From contig JAQISU010000094.1 of NCBI GenBank assembly GCA_029339505.1, forward strand, positions 4,505,001 through 4,569,000: a DNA stretch of 64,000 nt. The letters run 5' to 3'. The position numbers and the translations under genes were made by a program. A model generated the notes under the pieces. That model searched no databases and was not told the origin of the DNA. It saw nothing but the letters and a program-made list of their open reading frames with translations. Shown here one piece after another: positions 1-8,842 of this stretch (its first letter is position 1; the number at the start of each line of letters is the position of its first letter). Source of the DNA: Unio delphinus (taxonomy: Eukaryota > Mollusca > Bivalvia > Unionida > Unionidae).

Positions 1-2148
1 TTGAATACAGTAACAGTAACCTAGCTTTGAGAAGCCAGTTGATACGTCAATGAGAACATTATTTCTTATCGACGTTGTTTTCTGTTCATTAGCAAACACG
101 AAGAGCTGTTAATAGGAATACAGAACAATAAAAATCCCACAATTCTGCATACTGGGCTAAGAAAAACAGTTCCCAAGCACACGTACAACACAGTTGCGAG
201 AGTAGCTCGTCGCTGATCTATCAACACAATACACTTATCCACTTAACTCCTTACGCTTTCACTAAAAAAAAAACACGAACGTTTTGTTCATGCTTGCTAC
301 TATATTGGGAAACATCTCTGAGAATATTACGTTATATTACTTGGTTTTCGCGAGAAATATGTAATACAGGACAAGTTTTGTAACTCAAAAAATTGCAGAT
401 GCACATAAAGCCCATGATTTCTTATTGGTAGTTGTGTCTTGGTGAATTTCGTTTCATATCTTTATAAGGTAGATACAGGGAAGGTAAGACACACAACATG
501 TAAAAAAAATCGTGATTTTATTCTTGCCAGACATTGTTCCACTCATTCAGGTCATTATTACCGTAAAGACTGCAGTTTAAATGATACATTGTTACTGGTC
601 TCGGTCAATATTCTAACTAGATTTTGACCAATCGGCTATCTCAACCTTATCTGCTTTATAAATAGATTTCAAGGTCATACATTACGTGAACGTTGATGGA
701 ATCGACCGAGGCACTTAAAATAATTAGTACGCATGTAAACTTTACGAATGTTTCACAAGTTACTCTTGTGAAAGGTAGCTACATGAATCCAGATATTGAT
801 GATTGTATAAATTTTGAAAAAAAAGATTCACTTGTCGCGACATTAACATTGTCGGACGAGATGAAAAAGCACAAATACTTTAACATTCGTTGTCTCTTAT
901 CTTCTAAGAGGTCAGGCTCATAAAGATATGTAACAGCGTATTGAAAAGGACTCTTTAGGACACACGGTACTAATTCAACTCCAATGGTAAACATATGGAA
1001 ACACTGTCATATTCAAAATTCAATAACTTAACATTTCTGGGTGCTTATGATCAGACCTATATTTTTCCATGCACAACTAGCCTTGATGTAAGTTTTTAAA
1101 TGTAGAAAAACATAGGACCCGCGGCATGTTGTCGACATAAATTGGCAGGAAGCACATGTTATTGATTCTGCACCAAATTAATCAGGTGCTACTTTCATTA
1201 TTGAGTACTAATAGGTGAAGCCTCTAAATTTACTTCAATTGCATCAATAGAATTTTGTCTATATTTTTTTTTAAATTACAGATAGGATAAGCTCTCAAAA
1301 AATATTTTTACTAAAATTTTAATTTTCATTATTAACCAATTATGGACCACCAAAGCCATATATACTCTATTATTTCTTCACCCATTTTAAGACTGGTTCA
1401 CAGCTCTTCCGTATAATTAGTACCGTGTGTCCTTTAACCACATCGAATTGATGCCTAAATTATTGAAAAGTGTCATTGTAAATGCATAAACAAACAAATA
1501 ATGAGCCAATTTGATAAAATGCAAAACAGTATCTTTGTAATATTTGGCCGATTTAGTATCAAACTTACATCTCGCTCCAGAGTGAACCCACCCCCAATTT
1601 TTTTAAAATTTAAAAACAAATAAAACACCCCCTTCCAGCAAAAAAAAGACCCCAAACCAAAGAACAACAACAAAAAAACCGAAGTCCTTTTCTTTTGCAG
1701 ATGGTTTAGACTGATAACAAGCAGAATTATTAGACACAGTCTATTTATAACTGACGCACGCCAGATGTTAAGTGATTCAGCACTTATTGCTGATAAAAAA
1801 CGTTCTCAGATTTATATTCAAGCTGCTATTCACATCGATTCAGCCCAGTGAGGAGCGGTTAAATTTCTTCCGGTCAGGACGAGTGGTCGACTGGTTCTCC
1901 AGAGCCGTGAAATAATTCTCAAACTTCTTTCCAATGAAATATTTATTTAGCATCAAAGGCATTTGTTTAATACTTGTAAGAACTTTTAAAGGATCTGTTC
2001 ACTTTTCGAATGATTTAGGATATTAAGGGTTAGAAAATATAGTAAAAAAAACGAACAAATAAATTTAAAATAACAAAAACTATACAAAGCAAAACATTGC
2101 GACCTTTCACCACAAGAACTAAAAAAACACAACACCTCCATCAAACAA
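1..2148. other. Non-coding host flank
   Basis: No supported gene is visible here. The only reading frame with a protein-like look is a short one at 696-923 on the plus strand (75 codons from its ATG). It matches nothing I recognise and has no splice or promoter support. The rest is AT-rich sequence with short A runs. The N-terminal exon expected for the downstream GH1 gene was not found in this stretch. Confidence 0.5.
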
Positions 2149-2453
2149 ACCGCTCCGCATGCCTAGTGGTTAGAGGGTCCGCCGCGGGAGCGGGATGTCG
2201 TGTGTTCCAACTCCGGCCGAGTCATAACAAATACTTACAAAACTGGCACTAACAGCTGTCTCGCTTGGCGCTCAGCATTAAGAGGTTAGTGTTCGGACTG
2301 GTCAGCCTGGTATCAGGATAATGTGACTGCGTGGACATCATGATACATATCTGCGGCATGATACCCCATTGCTAAACATCACTTTAAATTGCCTCCTGCG
2401 GACAGCATATCGATATGACTGAAAAATTGTTAAAGCTACGTTAGAAATCCTAA
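2149..2453 (+). mobile_element. tRNA-derived SINE, interrupted by the Polinton
   Basis: The left end holds a box-A-like stretch (GCCTAGTGGTTAGAGGGTCC) and a box-B-like stretch (GTGTTCCAACTCC), as in tRNA-derived SINEs. The body runs to TTAGAAATCCTAA, where the Polinton terminal repeat begins. The tail (CCTAATAAAACAAACAAAC...) continues on the other side at 17966-18016. Related copies lie at 46090-46400 and 51393-51690 on the minus strand, with 3' fragments at 22012-22090 and 54148-54310. The family and body length (about 300 bp) are inferred by comparing these copies by eye. Confidence 0.8.
2449..2453. repeat. Target-site duplication, left copy
   Basis: CCTAA directly precedes the left terminal repeat. 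It matches CCTAA at 17966-17970 and the single CCTAA in the empty site at 22069-22073. Polintons are usually described with 6-bp duplications; here only 5 bp are duplicated. Confidence 0.9.
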
Positions 2454-2748
2454 AGCAGCAGAGAGGGTGAACAGACCACGTTTTCAAGCAAAAATAAGGT
2501 TTACAGATCATGTTTTCGAGCAAAATATGGCCTATAGACTACGTTTTCAGACAAAAAATAAGACTTCCAACAAAATCTCATTTAACCAAAAAAAAAGTCT
2601 CCATTTTTGCAAAAACGGAGATTTTACGATTTTTTTAATCAATTTTGCTCGCAACGATGTGGTCATCCACCCTCTCTGCTGCTAGAACTTTCAGTTCTGG
2701 GTTAACAAAAAATAAGAAATGATTTTAACCGAAAATTTGATCAAGTCC
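2454..2748 (+). repeat. Left terminal inverted repeat
   Basis: The terminus starts AGCAGCAGAGAGGG and pairs with the complement of 17672-17965. The outer 230 bp differ from the right end at only about two positions, whereas the inner ~65 bp differ at about eight. The outer part is itself bounded by an inverted copy of the tip (CCCTCTCTGCTGCT at 2670-2683). It contains three imperfect ~32-bp direct units starting at 2472, 2504 and 2535, and a near-perfect 24-bp palindrome at 2598-2621. The direct units are plausible integrase-binding sites (inference). Confidence 0.95.
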
Positions 2749-3396
2749 GATACGATATCGTGTCCGAGGATCATGCAAATTTATTGTTGCGAATCCGTAC
2801 GGGGTTGACTGAGCATGACTAAAGAAATCTCGAAATTGATTGAAGTCCATATCAGAACACCATGTCTGCCAAATATTTCGTAGCGTATGTGTATCAACGC
2901 CGTTGAATACAGAAATAATATTGCAGTTATCTCTGATGACTTTTGGAACCTGAGTGTAGCGTTGAGTGACATATATCACGTCAGTGTTTTTGTGACGCCC
3001 CCGGGAAAAGATCCTAGCAGGATTTTTTTGTTTATCCAACATTATATCGTCGTCTACGACTAAATTGTTAATATCTCCATCAATATCATCAATACTCGGT
3101 GCTTCATCGATATCGGTTATAAATTCAATGGCGTTTTCACCCTTAATTTCTGAAGCGTTTTCATTAAAATCCTTTAACACTTCATAACATCGTTGATCAT
3201 CTACGCTAGGGGCAATTAAATACAACTTATCCCACTTCATCCATCTCATTATTAAATTGAGTAACAATTGCGTTTTACCGGATCCAGATGGCCCGATTAT
3301 AATCATCCGGATAGAGTTTGGTAGCGCTGCATGATGCTTAACTGGTTCTCTTGTTTTAGTCGCTGAAAAATCAATTATATCCATATCTCTATACAT
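2725..3396 (-). CDS. FtsK/HerA-type genome-packaging ATPase
   Basis: This 223-residue protein is predicted to pump genomic DNA into the capsid, like the poxvirus A32 / Polinton ATPase group. Walker A is GPSGSGKT (residues 35-42) and Walker B is NLVVDDDI (111-118), followed by a conserved-looking segment around residues 131-158 with VTQRY, as expected for this family. The ATG start lies 5 bp from the divergent ATG of the zinc-ribbon gene at 3402, so the two must share a promoter. The 3' end overlaps the inner end of the left terminal repeat. The frame is intact, and length and motifs fit the family. Confidence 0.93.
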   Translation of the reverse strand: MYRDMDIIDFSATKTREPVKHHAALPNSIRMIIIGPSGSGKTQLLLNLIMRWMKWDKLYLIAPSVDDQRCYEVLKDFNENASEIKGENAIEFITDIDEAPSIDDIDGDINNLVVDDDIMLDKQKNPARIFSRGRHKNTDVIYVTQRYTQVPKVIRDNCNIISVFNGVDTHTLRNIWQTWCSDMDFNQFRDFFSHAQSTPYGFATINLHDPRTRYRIGLDQIFG

Positions 3397-3401
3397 AAAT
3401 T

Positions 3402-3746
3402 ATGGATCTATATTGTATGAAGTGTAAAACGCGTACTAGCACAAATGATGTGACGACGGTTACAACTAAAAATAACAGATCAGCACTTACTGGTAGATGT
3501 GCAACATGTGGTATTAAAAAGTTCAGATTTGTTTCTACAAAATCAAAGATTTTACAATCCGGAGATGTTTTTAAAAAAAACGAGGAGGTGATATCGCAGC
3601 CAAATTGGCAAAGCTCCCTGGAACCCCATGGGCAAAGTACCCCGGAGAAAAGCACCTTCCAGGATATAGCTACTGTGGACCGGGAACCAGACTTGATATC
3701 AGACTCAATGATCAAAATCAGTCCCGACCCGGTGAAGAACCAATAA
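3402..3746 (+). CDS. Zinc-ribbon protein (DUF5679-like), possible 0-frame part of a fusion
   Basis: The first ~45 residues form a zinc ribbon: CMKC at residues 5-8 and CATC about 25 residues later, followed by a basic KKFRFV segment. This resembles the small DUF5679 zinc-ribbon proteins of large DNA viruses. After about residue 59 the frame loses protein character, which suggests the true product changes frame. Codons at 3572-3583 read A-AAA-AAC, a classical -1 slippery heptamer. A -1 shift there enters exactly the frame of the phospholipase ORF that follows. The start is ATG at 3402, facing the ATPase gene. Confidence 0.8.
   Translation: MDLYCMKCKTRTSTNDVTTVTTKNNRSALTGRCATCGIKKFRFVSTKSKILQSGDVFKKNEEVISQPNWQSSLEPHGQSTPEKSTFQDIATVDREPDLISDSMIKISPDPVKNQ
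3572..3583 (+). promoter_or_regulatory. Candidate -1 ribosomal frameshift site
   Basis: An A8 run followed by C gives, in the zinc-ribbon frame, codons AAA AAA AAC: the A-AAA-AAC slippery heptamer used by several viruses for -1 frameshifting. The -1 frame is open from the site into the PLA2 domain, after a stop at 3572-3574 just before the site. I did not establish a downstream stimulatory structure. A one-base indel in the A run, biological or from assembly, would look the same. Confidence 0.4.
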
Positions 3747-3940
3747 ACGCCATTGATAAGGCCTGTCACCTTCATGATGTTGCTTATAAAAGCAGCAATC
3801 TGCAACACAGGCATCTCGCGGATGTGAAATTAATTCATGCGTTAAATGCTATTCCTGATAAATCCTTCAAAGAAAAATTGGCTTCCTTTTTGATAAAATC
3901 GGCTATGAAAAGTAAATTGATGTTAGGTGCCGGTAATTAA
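3575..3940 (+). CDS. Parvovirus-type phospholipase A2-like domain
   Basis: The frame has no ATG. The earliest start-like codon is TTG at 3605, and the frame is open back to the slippery site at 3575. The protein shows a calcium-loop-like YSYCGPGT, then a catalytic-helix motif D-K-A-C-x-x-HD-x-x-Y with the His-Asp pair (residues 51-61 from the TTG). These are the hallmarks of the small PLA2 domain used by parvovirus capsids to breach endosomal membranes. The same role during entry is plausible here but inferred. The C-terminus is basic and helical. It ends 5 bp before the ATG at 3945 of the integrase. The missing ATG and the slippery site suggest it is the C-terminal half of a zinc-ribbon-PLA2 protein. 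Confidence 0.85.
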   Translation, partial: KKRGGDIAAKLAKLPGTPWAKYPGEKHLPGYSYCGPGTRLDIRLNDQNQSRPGEEPINAIDKACHLHDVAYKSSNLQHRHLADVKLIHALNAIPDKSFKEKLASFLIKSAMKSKLMLGAGN

Positions 3941-4889
3941 TAATATGGAATCAATTTATTATTCCCCAAGAGGATACTGGAGGGGTAAATCAGCAGTCCA
4001 TAAACTCGCTAGCGCTGCAAAGGTGAAAAAAACCACTGCGGCTAATTGGTTATCCAAACAGGCACTATGGCAAATTTATCTACCACCGCCTAAACAAATT
4101 CAATTCTCGCATTTTGATGTGACCGCTCCTAATGAAGTTCATCAGGCTGATATATTTTTTTTACCTCATGATCGTGGTTACAAATACGCTTTAACCGTAG
4201 TTGATATTGCAAGTCGATACAAAGAAGCAGAACCGTTAAAAACAAAATCAGCCACTGAAGTTGCTTCTGCATTTGAGAGGATTTATCGACGAGGTCCTCT
4301 GCACTGGCCAAATTTATTGCAGGTTGATCCTGGCAAGGAATTTCAGGGTGCAGTGTTATCTACAATGAAACATCATAATGTCACCATACGACGAGGGCAT
4401 ACTGCGCTACATCGTGATCAGGCCATTGTAGAACGATTTAATCGGACGATTGCTGAGCGGTTATTTGGATATCAATACGCAAAAGAATTCATCCAAGAAA
4501 AAAGATCCCGTGAATGGGTTAAAAGATTACCATCTGTGATTACTGCACTGAATAACGAGATTACTAGAACAATCAACATGAAACCTATCAACGCTATTAA
4601 AAAGAAGTCTATACCCGTACAACCACAAAAAGATTTCAAAGAACCAATTCTTGGTAGTAATGTCACTGTTAGGTACTTATACGAACCAGGAGAGCTTGAA
4701 GGGGGTAGAAAAAAGGCTACTGATCCTATTTGGAGTGTTACTGCACACAAGATATCTAGTATAACACGATCTACGGGTAGACCTCCAGTCTATAAACTGG
4801 ATTCAACTGCTCCTCAGCGGGGTTTTACTAGACAACAACTACAGGTAATTCCCGAGGATACTCAATTGCCACCGCATGGTCTTAACTAG
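3927..4889 (+). CDS. Retroviral-type (rve) DDE integrase
   Basis: This 320-residue integrase would insert the linear element DNA and generate the target duplication. The catalytic core is visible: HQADIFFLP (Asp75), LQVDPGKEF (Asp134) and AIVERFN (Glu169), a D,D-x(34)-E arrangement. The N-terminal ~55 residues include a small helical region instead of a clear HHCC finger. The C-terminal part (about 240-310) has the VRYLYEPGELEGG stretch, probably a chromo/SH3-like DNA-binding region. Two ATGs are possible, 3927 (overlapping the PLA2 ORF) and 3945; 3945 gives cleaner spacing. The 3' end overlaps the convergent polymerase gene by 8 bp. The frame is intact. Confidence 0.95.
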   Translation: MPVINNMESIYYSPRGYWRGKSAVHKLASAAKVKKTTAANWLSKQALWQIYLPPPKQIQFSHFDVTAPNEVHQADIFFLPHDRGYKYALTVVDIASRYKEAEPLKTKSATEVASAFERIYRRGPLHWPNLLQVDPGKEFQGAVLSTMKHHNVTIRRGHTALHRDQAIVERFNRTIAERLFGYQYAKEFIQEKRSREWVKRLPSVITALNNEITRTINMKPINAIKKKSIPVQPQKDFKEPILGSNVTVRYLYEPGELEGGRKKATDPIWSVTAHKISSITRSTGRPPVYKLDSTAPQRGFTRQQLQVIPEDTQLPPHGLN

Positions 4890-7800
4890 CACCGTTGCGT
4901 CTATTGCACTCAAGACAAGTCAACATCACATTGTTTCTGACATGACCGAGATTGTTTTTTTTTCTGTCTACGGTGAATTGGCGAGGATCCTTATCCGAAT
5001 ACTGCCATCGCATTATACAATTGCAACTCGCGCAGTGATTATTCTGTTGTTGTTTCAGCGTAATTATTAATTTAGCATCAATATCAAATTCTCGTTGTTT
5101 TTTTTTTCCTGTTGTTTGTAACCGGAGAGTTTTTTTATTAATGATGCTAACATCAATATCACTTATTGTTGTGTCATTATCATCGAAAACAACTCTTCGA
5201 AGTTGATTTATTTTTCGTACTCTGGATACTGCGAGATAGACTAAATTCGACCATTCGATGTGATTATCCACCATCCAAACAATTGTATCCGATATAGTCA
5301 ATCCCTGTGAAGAGTGTATTGTTGCTGCGTATCCTAGCGTCCACGGGGATTTATTAGCACGCAATGCATTTTCGACGACGCTGATATCAACCAGCACAAT
5401 ATCATTTAATACGAGAATTTGTTTTTCACTCTGTCCTGGAATATTAACTTCAATGTTCTGTTTTCGTGTATCCGAAGGCCTATAACACAAGGGTACTGGA
5501 AGCGTTGCAAATTTTTCTTTATGCAATTCAAATAACTTCATCTGAAGTGTATCCCTGACTATTTTTCTACTTGCAATGACCAAATCGTTTGGTCTCCACA
5601 TTTCCCAGAAATCATTCATTGGAGTTTCTGAAATCACTTCACGCGCTATTTCGCATTGGATTCTATCCGGTTGTAATCTAATTAGCGCTTTGAATTCTCG
5701 TAATCGTTCATCAAGTGATCTATAATCAGTAGTGATTTCTTCATAATAGTCTACAAAACCCTTTAGCCATTCATGTGGGGATGCACCGACAAATGGTGGT
5801 GGTTGGCCGTGATCACCGCACATGACGACTTTTGTGTTTTTGTTTAACAACCACTCAAGAAATGTTTGTAATACATCTAATGACACTGTGCATATTTCAT
5901 ACCAAATTATGATTTCAGGAATGAATTTATCACCCATACGCTCGGGAGTCCATTTGTCACCCTTCCATCGAAAGAAACTATGGTAAGTACAGGCATTTAC
6001 CCCTCGCTGTATCATCTCTCTGGCGAGTCTGTGAGTCGGTGTTAGTACAATCATGGTTGACCGACGAAATAATTCAATTGCACGAGTGGTCTTTCCTGAC
6101 CCACCACAACCGTTTAAAAAAATAGTCTTGTATCTACATACTGGATCAGATACCGGTGGTGCATTAGAAAATTTTGATTGAATTTCAATACGGTTATATG
6201 AAAGATATTTATCATCCATGGCAACGTCTGCCGATTCACAATACTCATGTAGCATCTCCTTTTTAAATCGCCAACGCCCACACGCTTCCTCCGGATCTGT
6301 GAATGCCGCTACAGCTGATTTGTACTTATTGTGTATATACATCGAATCAGTGGCCACTCTAACCGCGGTATTAGGAAATCTATTTATCATCGAAAATAGA
6401 TTAATTGAAGCATAGGCTAGCATTGAACTTCTCAAATGTGTGTACTGGGAATTATATCCATCACAGTAGGTAACAACCGTACCTAATTTCTCACCATTGG
6501 ATAGAAAAGCATCCTTACGGGATACAAGTTTTCCCTGTTTCATTAAATCCGCTACAATAAAATCGTATTCAGCGACGTCTATGATCAACCGCGAAGAATA
6601 TTTTGCATTGTCGTATCGTCCACCCTGGGTAAATTTACCGATTATTCTTCGTCCGAGATCCTTTGCTTGTTCTTTTTTACTTTCAAATAACTTCTTAGAC
6701 CAATTTATGATTTCTTCTTCACTGAAATCTGGACACTGTTTTCGTAGTTCGCTGATTATACGATCTAGATTGGGTTGTGGTAGCCAAACTTCTTTCTGAG
6801 CTCGATAGCATATAATAGCCTCGGAAACAATCAACGATATTAGCATACCACAATCAATCATATATCTCAATAGCACTATTGGCATCCAGGCCTTTTCAGA
6901 TAGGTGTCTACCGAGCCAAACATAACTACACGGATGTAATCCTGACGCTAATTCAAATGATATCACACGAGCGAATCCGGTTAAATCAAAATCAGGCAAT
7001 AGTCCATTAATCGCAACACGAGTCATTTCATGCGTGGGGTGTCCAAATCGTTTGAAGTACTCAGCACATTCCCCATATCCGAGAAAACTTCCGGGATAAC
7101 ACGCGGATATATCAATTGAAATCATACCATCACGTGAGTATTTCGTATTCCACAGTCGTCCATGACCAAATTTGACGCAACTCAATTTAACATCCTCGAG
7201 AAAATCACTTCGTGTTGGACGCCATGAGTTTTTTTCTCTTGCGAAGTGAGCTACCACTGATGGAATAGTAAAACTATCCGTGAGTAGTTTTTCATGGGAA
7301 TTCTCCGGTGAAAAATCACTAGCGATTTTTCTCATTCTGTTATCTAATTCTTCAATGCGATATAATTCGCCATTTGGTCTTACAAATTGATCGAATCCTA
7401 TTTCGGGATCTTCATCACTTCTAAGTAACCACACTGACACAGGATCATCTTTACACAACGCATGAATAGCATCGAATAATCTCTCTTCATAGAAAACATC
7501 CCCGGAAAATTCCTCGGGGATATATTTCACGGTTCGTTCTCGTGGAAATACTGTTACCGCAGGTGTCCACGCGTGTTTGTTATGATCAATAATCTGTATT
7601 GGGGCTCCTCGCGATTGATATTTCGGTTCGTATAATACTTCTCTGGTTATTGTTGTTACTGATATTGGGAATTTTAATGATGCTTCTAATTTAGCTATAT
7701 CAGAAATCTTTGCACCATGCTGTTTCACTGTCAGTTCCCACTCGGTTATTTTCCTACGTCGCAGATCAGTTAGTTTATTTCCTCGGGATGCATTTGTGAA

Positions 7801-8100
7801 GTGTTCTATTATTCGTTCTGCTACACAATTCAGTGAACTAGAATATTTCATAGGAGCTAGTTTTGCGATATCGGGTTTATCATTTAACGGATATATCCCA
7901 TAAACCATTGCTGTTACGGGATAAGATCTTTCGTAGTATGGTTTGTCAATGCCGGTTAGAATTCCTGGTTTGGAATCTCTACTCACAATGACAGCTTTTT
8001 TATTCTTGAGGATTGGTTCAAATTTATCCCTAATAATCCATTTGCCATCGACTTCGATAATGAATTTGATTCGGAAAAAATTCCTTTTTTTCCCCAACAC
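4882..8100 (-). CDS. DNA polymerase B-like / SF1 helicase / HNH nuclease fusion
   Basis: This is a 1072-codon open frame. Polymerase motif A is ISIDISACYP (about residues 327-336) and motif C is RVATDSMYI (about 581-589); a classical motif B is not obvious. A superfamily 1 helicase follows: Walker A GCGGSGKTT (about 664-672), GDHGQPPP (762-769), GYAATIHSSQGLT (about 923-935) and YLAVSRVRK (about 955-963). The C-terminus (1020-1070) is an HNH nuclease: CASC, VDR, GH, N and CLECNRR. Motif II of the helicase reads IIIWYE where an Asp-Glu pair is expected, so the Walker B Asp is Tyr (TAT for GAT), which may disable ATP hydrolysis. The frame opens with GTG at 8100 and has no ATG before the polymerase region. 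It most likely continues from the 262-codon ORF upstream through a +1 shift. Polymerase and helicase on one chain imply self-sufficient genome replication. Confidence 0.85.
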   Translation of the reverse strand: MLGKKRNFFRIKFIIEVDGKWIIRDKFEPILKNKKAVIVSRDSKPGILTGIDKPYYERSYPVTAMVYGIYPLNDKPDIAKLAPMKYSSSLNCVAERIIEHFTNASRGNKLTDLRRRKITEWELTVKQHGAKISDIAKLEASLKFPISVTTITREVLYEPKYQSRGAPIQIIDHNKHAWTPAVTVFPRERTVKYIPEEFSGDVFYEERLFDAIHALCKDDPVSVWLLRSDEDPEIGFDQFVRPNGELYRIEELDNRMRKIASDFSPENSHEKLLTDSFTIPSVVAHFAREKNSWRPTRSDFLEDVKLSCVKFGHGRLWNTKYSRDGMISIDISACYPGSFLGYGECAEYFKRFGHPTHEMTRVAINGLLPDFDLTGFARVISFELASGLHPCSYVWLGRHLSEKAWMPIVLLRYMIDCGMLISLIVSEAIICYRAQKEVWLPQPNLDRIISELRKQCPDFSEEEIINWSKKLFESKKEQAKDLGRRIIGKFTQGGRYDNAKYSSRLIIDVAEYDFIVADLMKQGKLVSRKDAFLSNGEKLGTVVTYCDGYNSQYTHLRSSMLAYASINLFSMINRFPNTAVRVATDSMYIHNKYKSAVAAFTDPEEACGRWRFKKEMLHEYCESADVAMDDKYLSYNRIEIQSKFSNAPPVSDPVCRYKTIFLNGCGGSGKTTRAIELFRRSTMIVLTPTHRLAREMIQRGVNACTYHSFFRWKGDKWTPERMGDKFIPEIIIWYEICTVSLDVLQTFLEWLLNKNTKVVMCGDHGQPPPFVGASPHEWLKGFVDYYEEITTDYRSLDERLREFKALIRLQPDRIQCEIAREVISETPMNDFWEMWRPNDLVIASRKIVRDTLQMKLFELHKEKFATLPVPLCYRPSDTRKQNIEVNIPGQSEKQILVLNDIVLVDISVVENALRANKSPWTLGYAATIHSSQGLTISDTIVWMVDNHIEWSNLVYLAVSRVRKINQLRRVVFDDNDTTISDIDVSIINKKTLRLQTTGKKKQREFDIDAKLIITLKQQQNNHCASCNCIMRWQYSDKDPRQFTVDRKKNNLGHVRNNVMLTCLECNRRNGAS

Positions 8101-8818
8101 GTGAAATTATCACTGCTGCTTTTTCATCATTCATGGTAGCATCAACAACACCATCAATTCGAAATGTTGACCAACAATAAGATGCTCCATCACGCTTGAA
8201 TTCATTAAAACAGTCTCTGATTTTACTAATCATGGCTTTATCAAGAATTGTATTCTTTGGTGTATTAGAAACTATATCGAGATTGAATTGAGCATCTTTC
8301 CAGGGCAATCTCTTGGACGTTTTTTTTGGTTTATCGAGATTAAATTTAGGACTAATTTTTAATAATCTCTTAAACTCTTTCATGTTTCCGTCTCTTGGAC
8401 GTTTGAGATTAATTTTGTTACGTTTTTTTGGTTTATCGAGATTAAATTTAGGACTAATTTTTAATAATCTCTTAAACTCTTTCATGTTTCCGTCTCTTGG
8501 ACGTTTGAGATTAATTTTGTTACGTTTTTTTGGTTTATCGAGATTAAATTTAGGACTAATTTTTAATAATCTCTTAAACTCTTTCAAGTTTCCGTCTCTT
8601 GGACGTTTGAGATTAATTTTGTTACGTTTTTTTGGTTTATCGAGATTAAATTTAGGACTAATTTTTAATAATCTCTTAAACTCTTTCATGTTTCCGTCTC
8701 TTGGACGTTTTTTGGGTCTATCGATATTAAATTTAGGACTAATTTTTAATAATCTCTTAAACTCCTTATCAGCATTGAATTCAGCATTTTTCGAAGGCGT
8801 TCTCCTTAATTCCCTCAT
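8030..8818 (-). CDS. Basic 34-residue-repeat ORF, likely N-terminus of the polymerase fusion
   Basis: This 262-codon ORF has an ATG at 8816-8818, 24 bp from the divergent ATG at 8843. About residues 20-170 contain five copies of a Lys/Arg-rich unit (core FKRLLKISPKFN then KPKKR), four spaced exactly 102 bp apart, the first shorter. The last ~90 residues are non-repetitive and overlap the start of the polymerase frame. Sequence in this frame ceases to look coding at a G4-A7 run near 8085-8095, exactly where the polymerase frame, which lacks an ATG, becomes coding. A +1 shift there would give one polypeptide with a basic repetitive N-terminal arm. The arm might bind DNA, act as a nuclear localisation region or serve as a priming domain; none is shown. 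Confidence 0.75.
   Translation of the reverse strand: MRELRRTPSKNAEFNADKEFKRLLKISPKFNIDRPKKRPRDGNMKEFKRLLKISPKFNLDKPKKRNKINLKRPRDGNLKEFKRLLKISPKFNLDKPKKRNKINLKRPRDGNMKEFKRLLKISPKFNLDKPKKRNKINLKRPRDGNMKEFKRLLKISPKFNLDKPKKTSKRLPWKDAQFNLDIVSNTPKNTILDKAMISKIRDCFNEFKRDGASYCWSTFRIDGVVDATMNDEKAAVIISRVGEKKEFFPNQIHYRSRWQMDY
8321..8720 (-). repeat. In-frame 102-bp coding minisatellite
   Basis: TCTCTTGGAC recurs at 8391, 8493, 8595 and 8697, an exact 102-bp period (34 codons). Copies are almost identical, which implies recent expansion or homogenisation within the coding frame. Confidence 0.95.
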
Positions 8819-8842
8819 GCTATAATTAAAACAAGCATTTAA

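Noticed and set aside
696..923. 75-codon ORF upstream of the SINE
   Set aside because: It reads like a protein but has no recognised family, splice sites or conserved context, so it is not called a gene.
2149..2230. tRNA gene
   Set aside because: Box-like motifs exist but no cloverleaf; the sequence continues into a dispersed SINE body seen elsewhere in the window.
2467..2685. 72-codon ORF in the left terminal repeat and its counterpart at 17782-17982
   Set aside because: They are identical because the terminal repeats are; no start signal or domain, and the palindrome and direct repeats explain the sequence.
3389..3814. 141-codon minus-strand ORF over the zinc-ribbon/PLA2 genes
   Set aside because: It is opposite to two frames with recognisable domains.
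8313..8825. 170-codon plus-strand ORF with repeats
   Set aside because: It is the antisense shadow of the 102-bp coding repeat in the minus-strand ORF.
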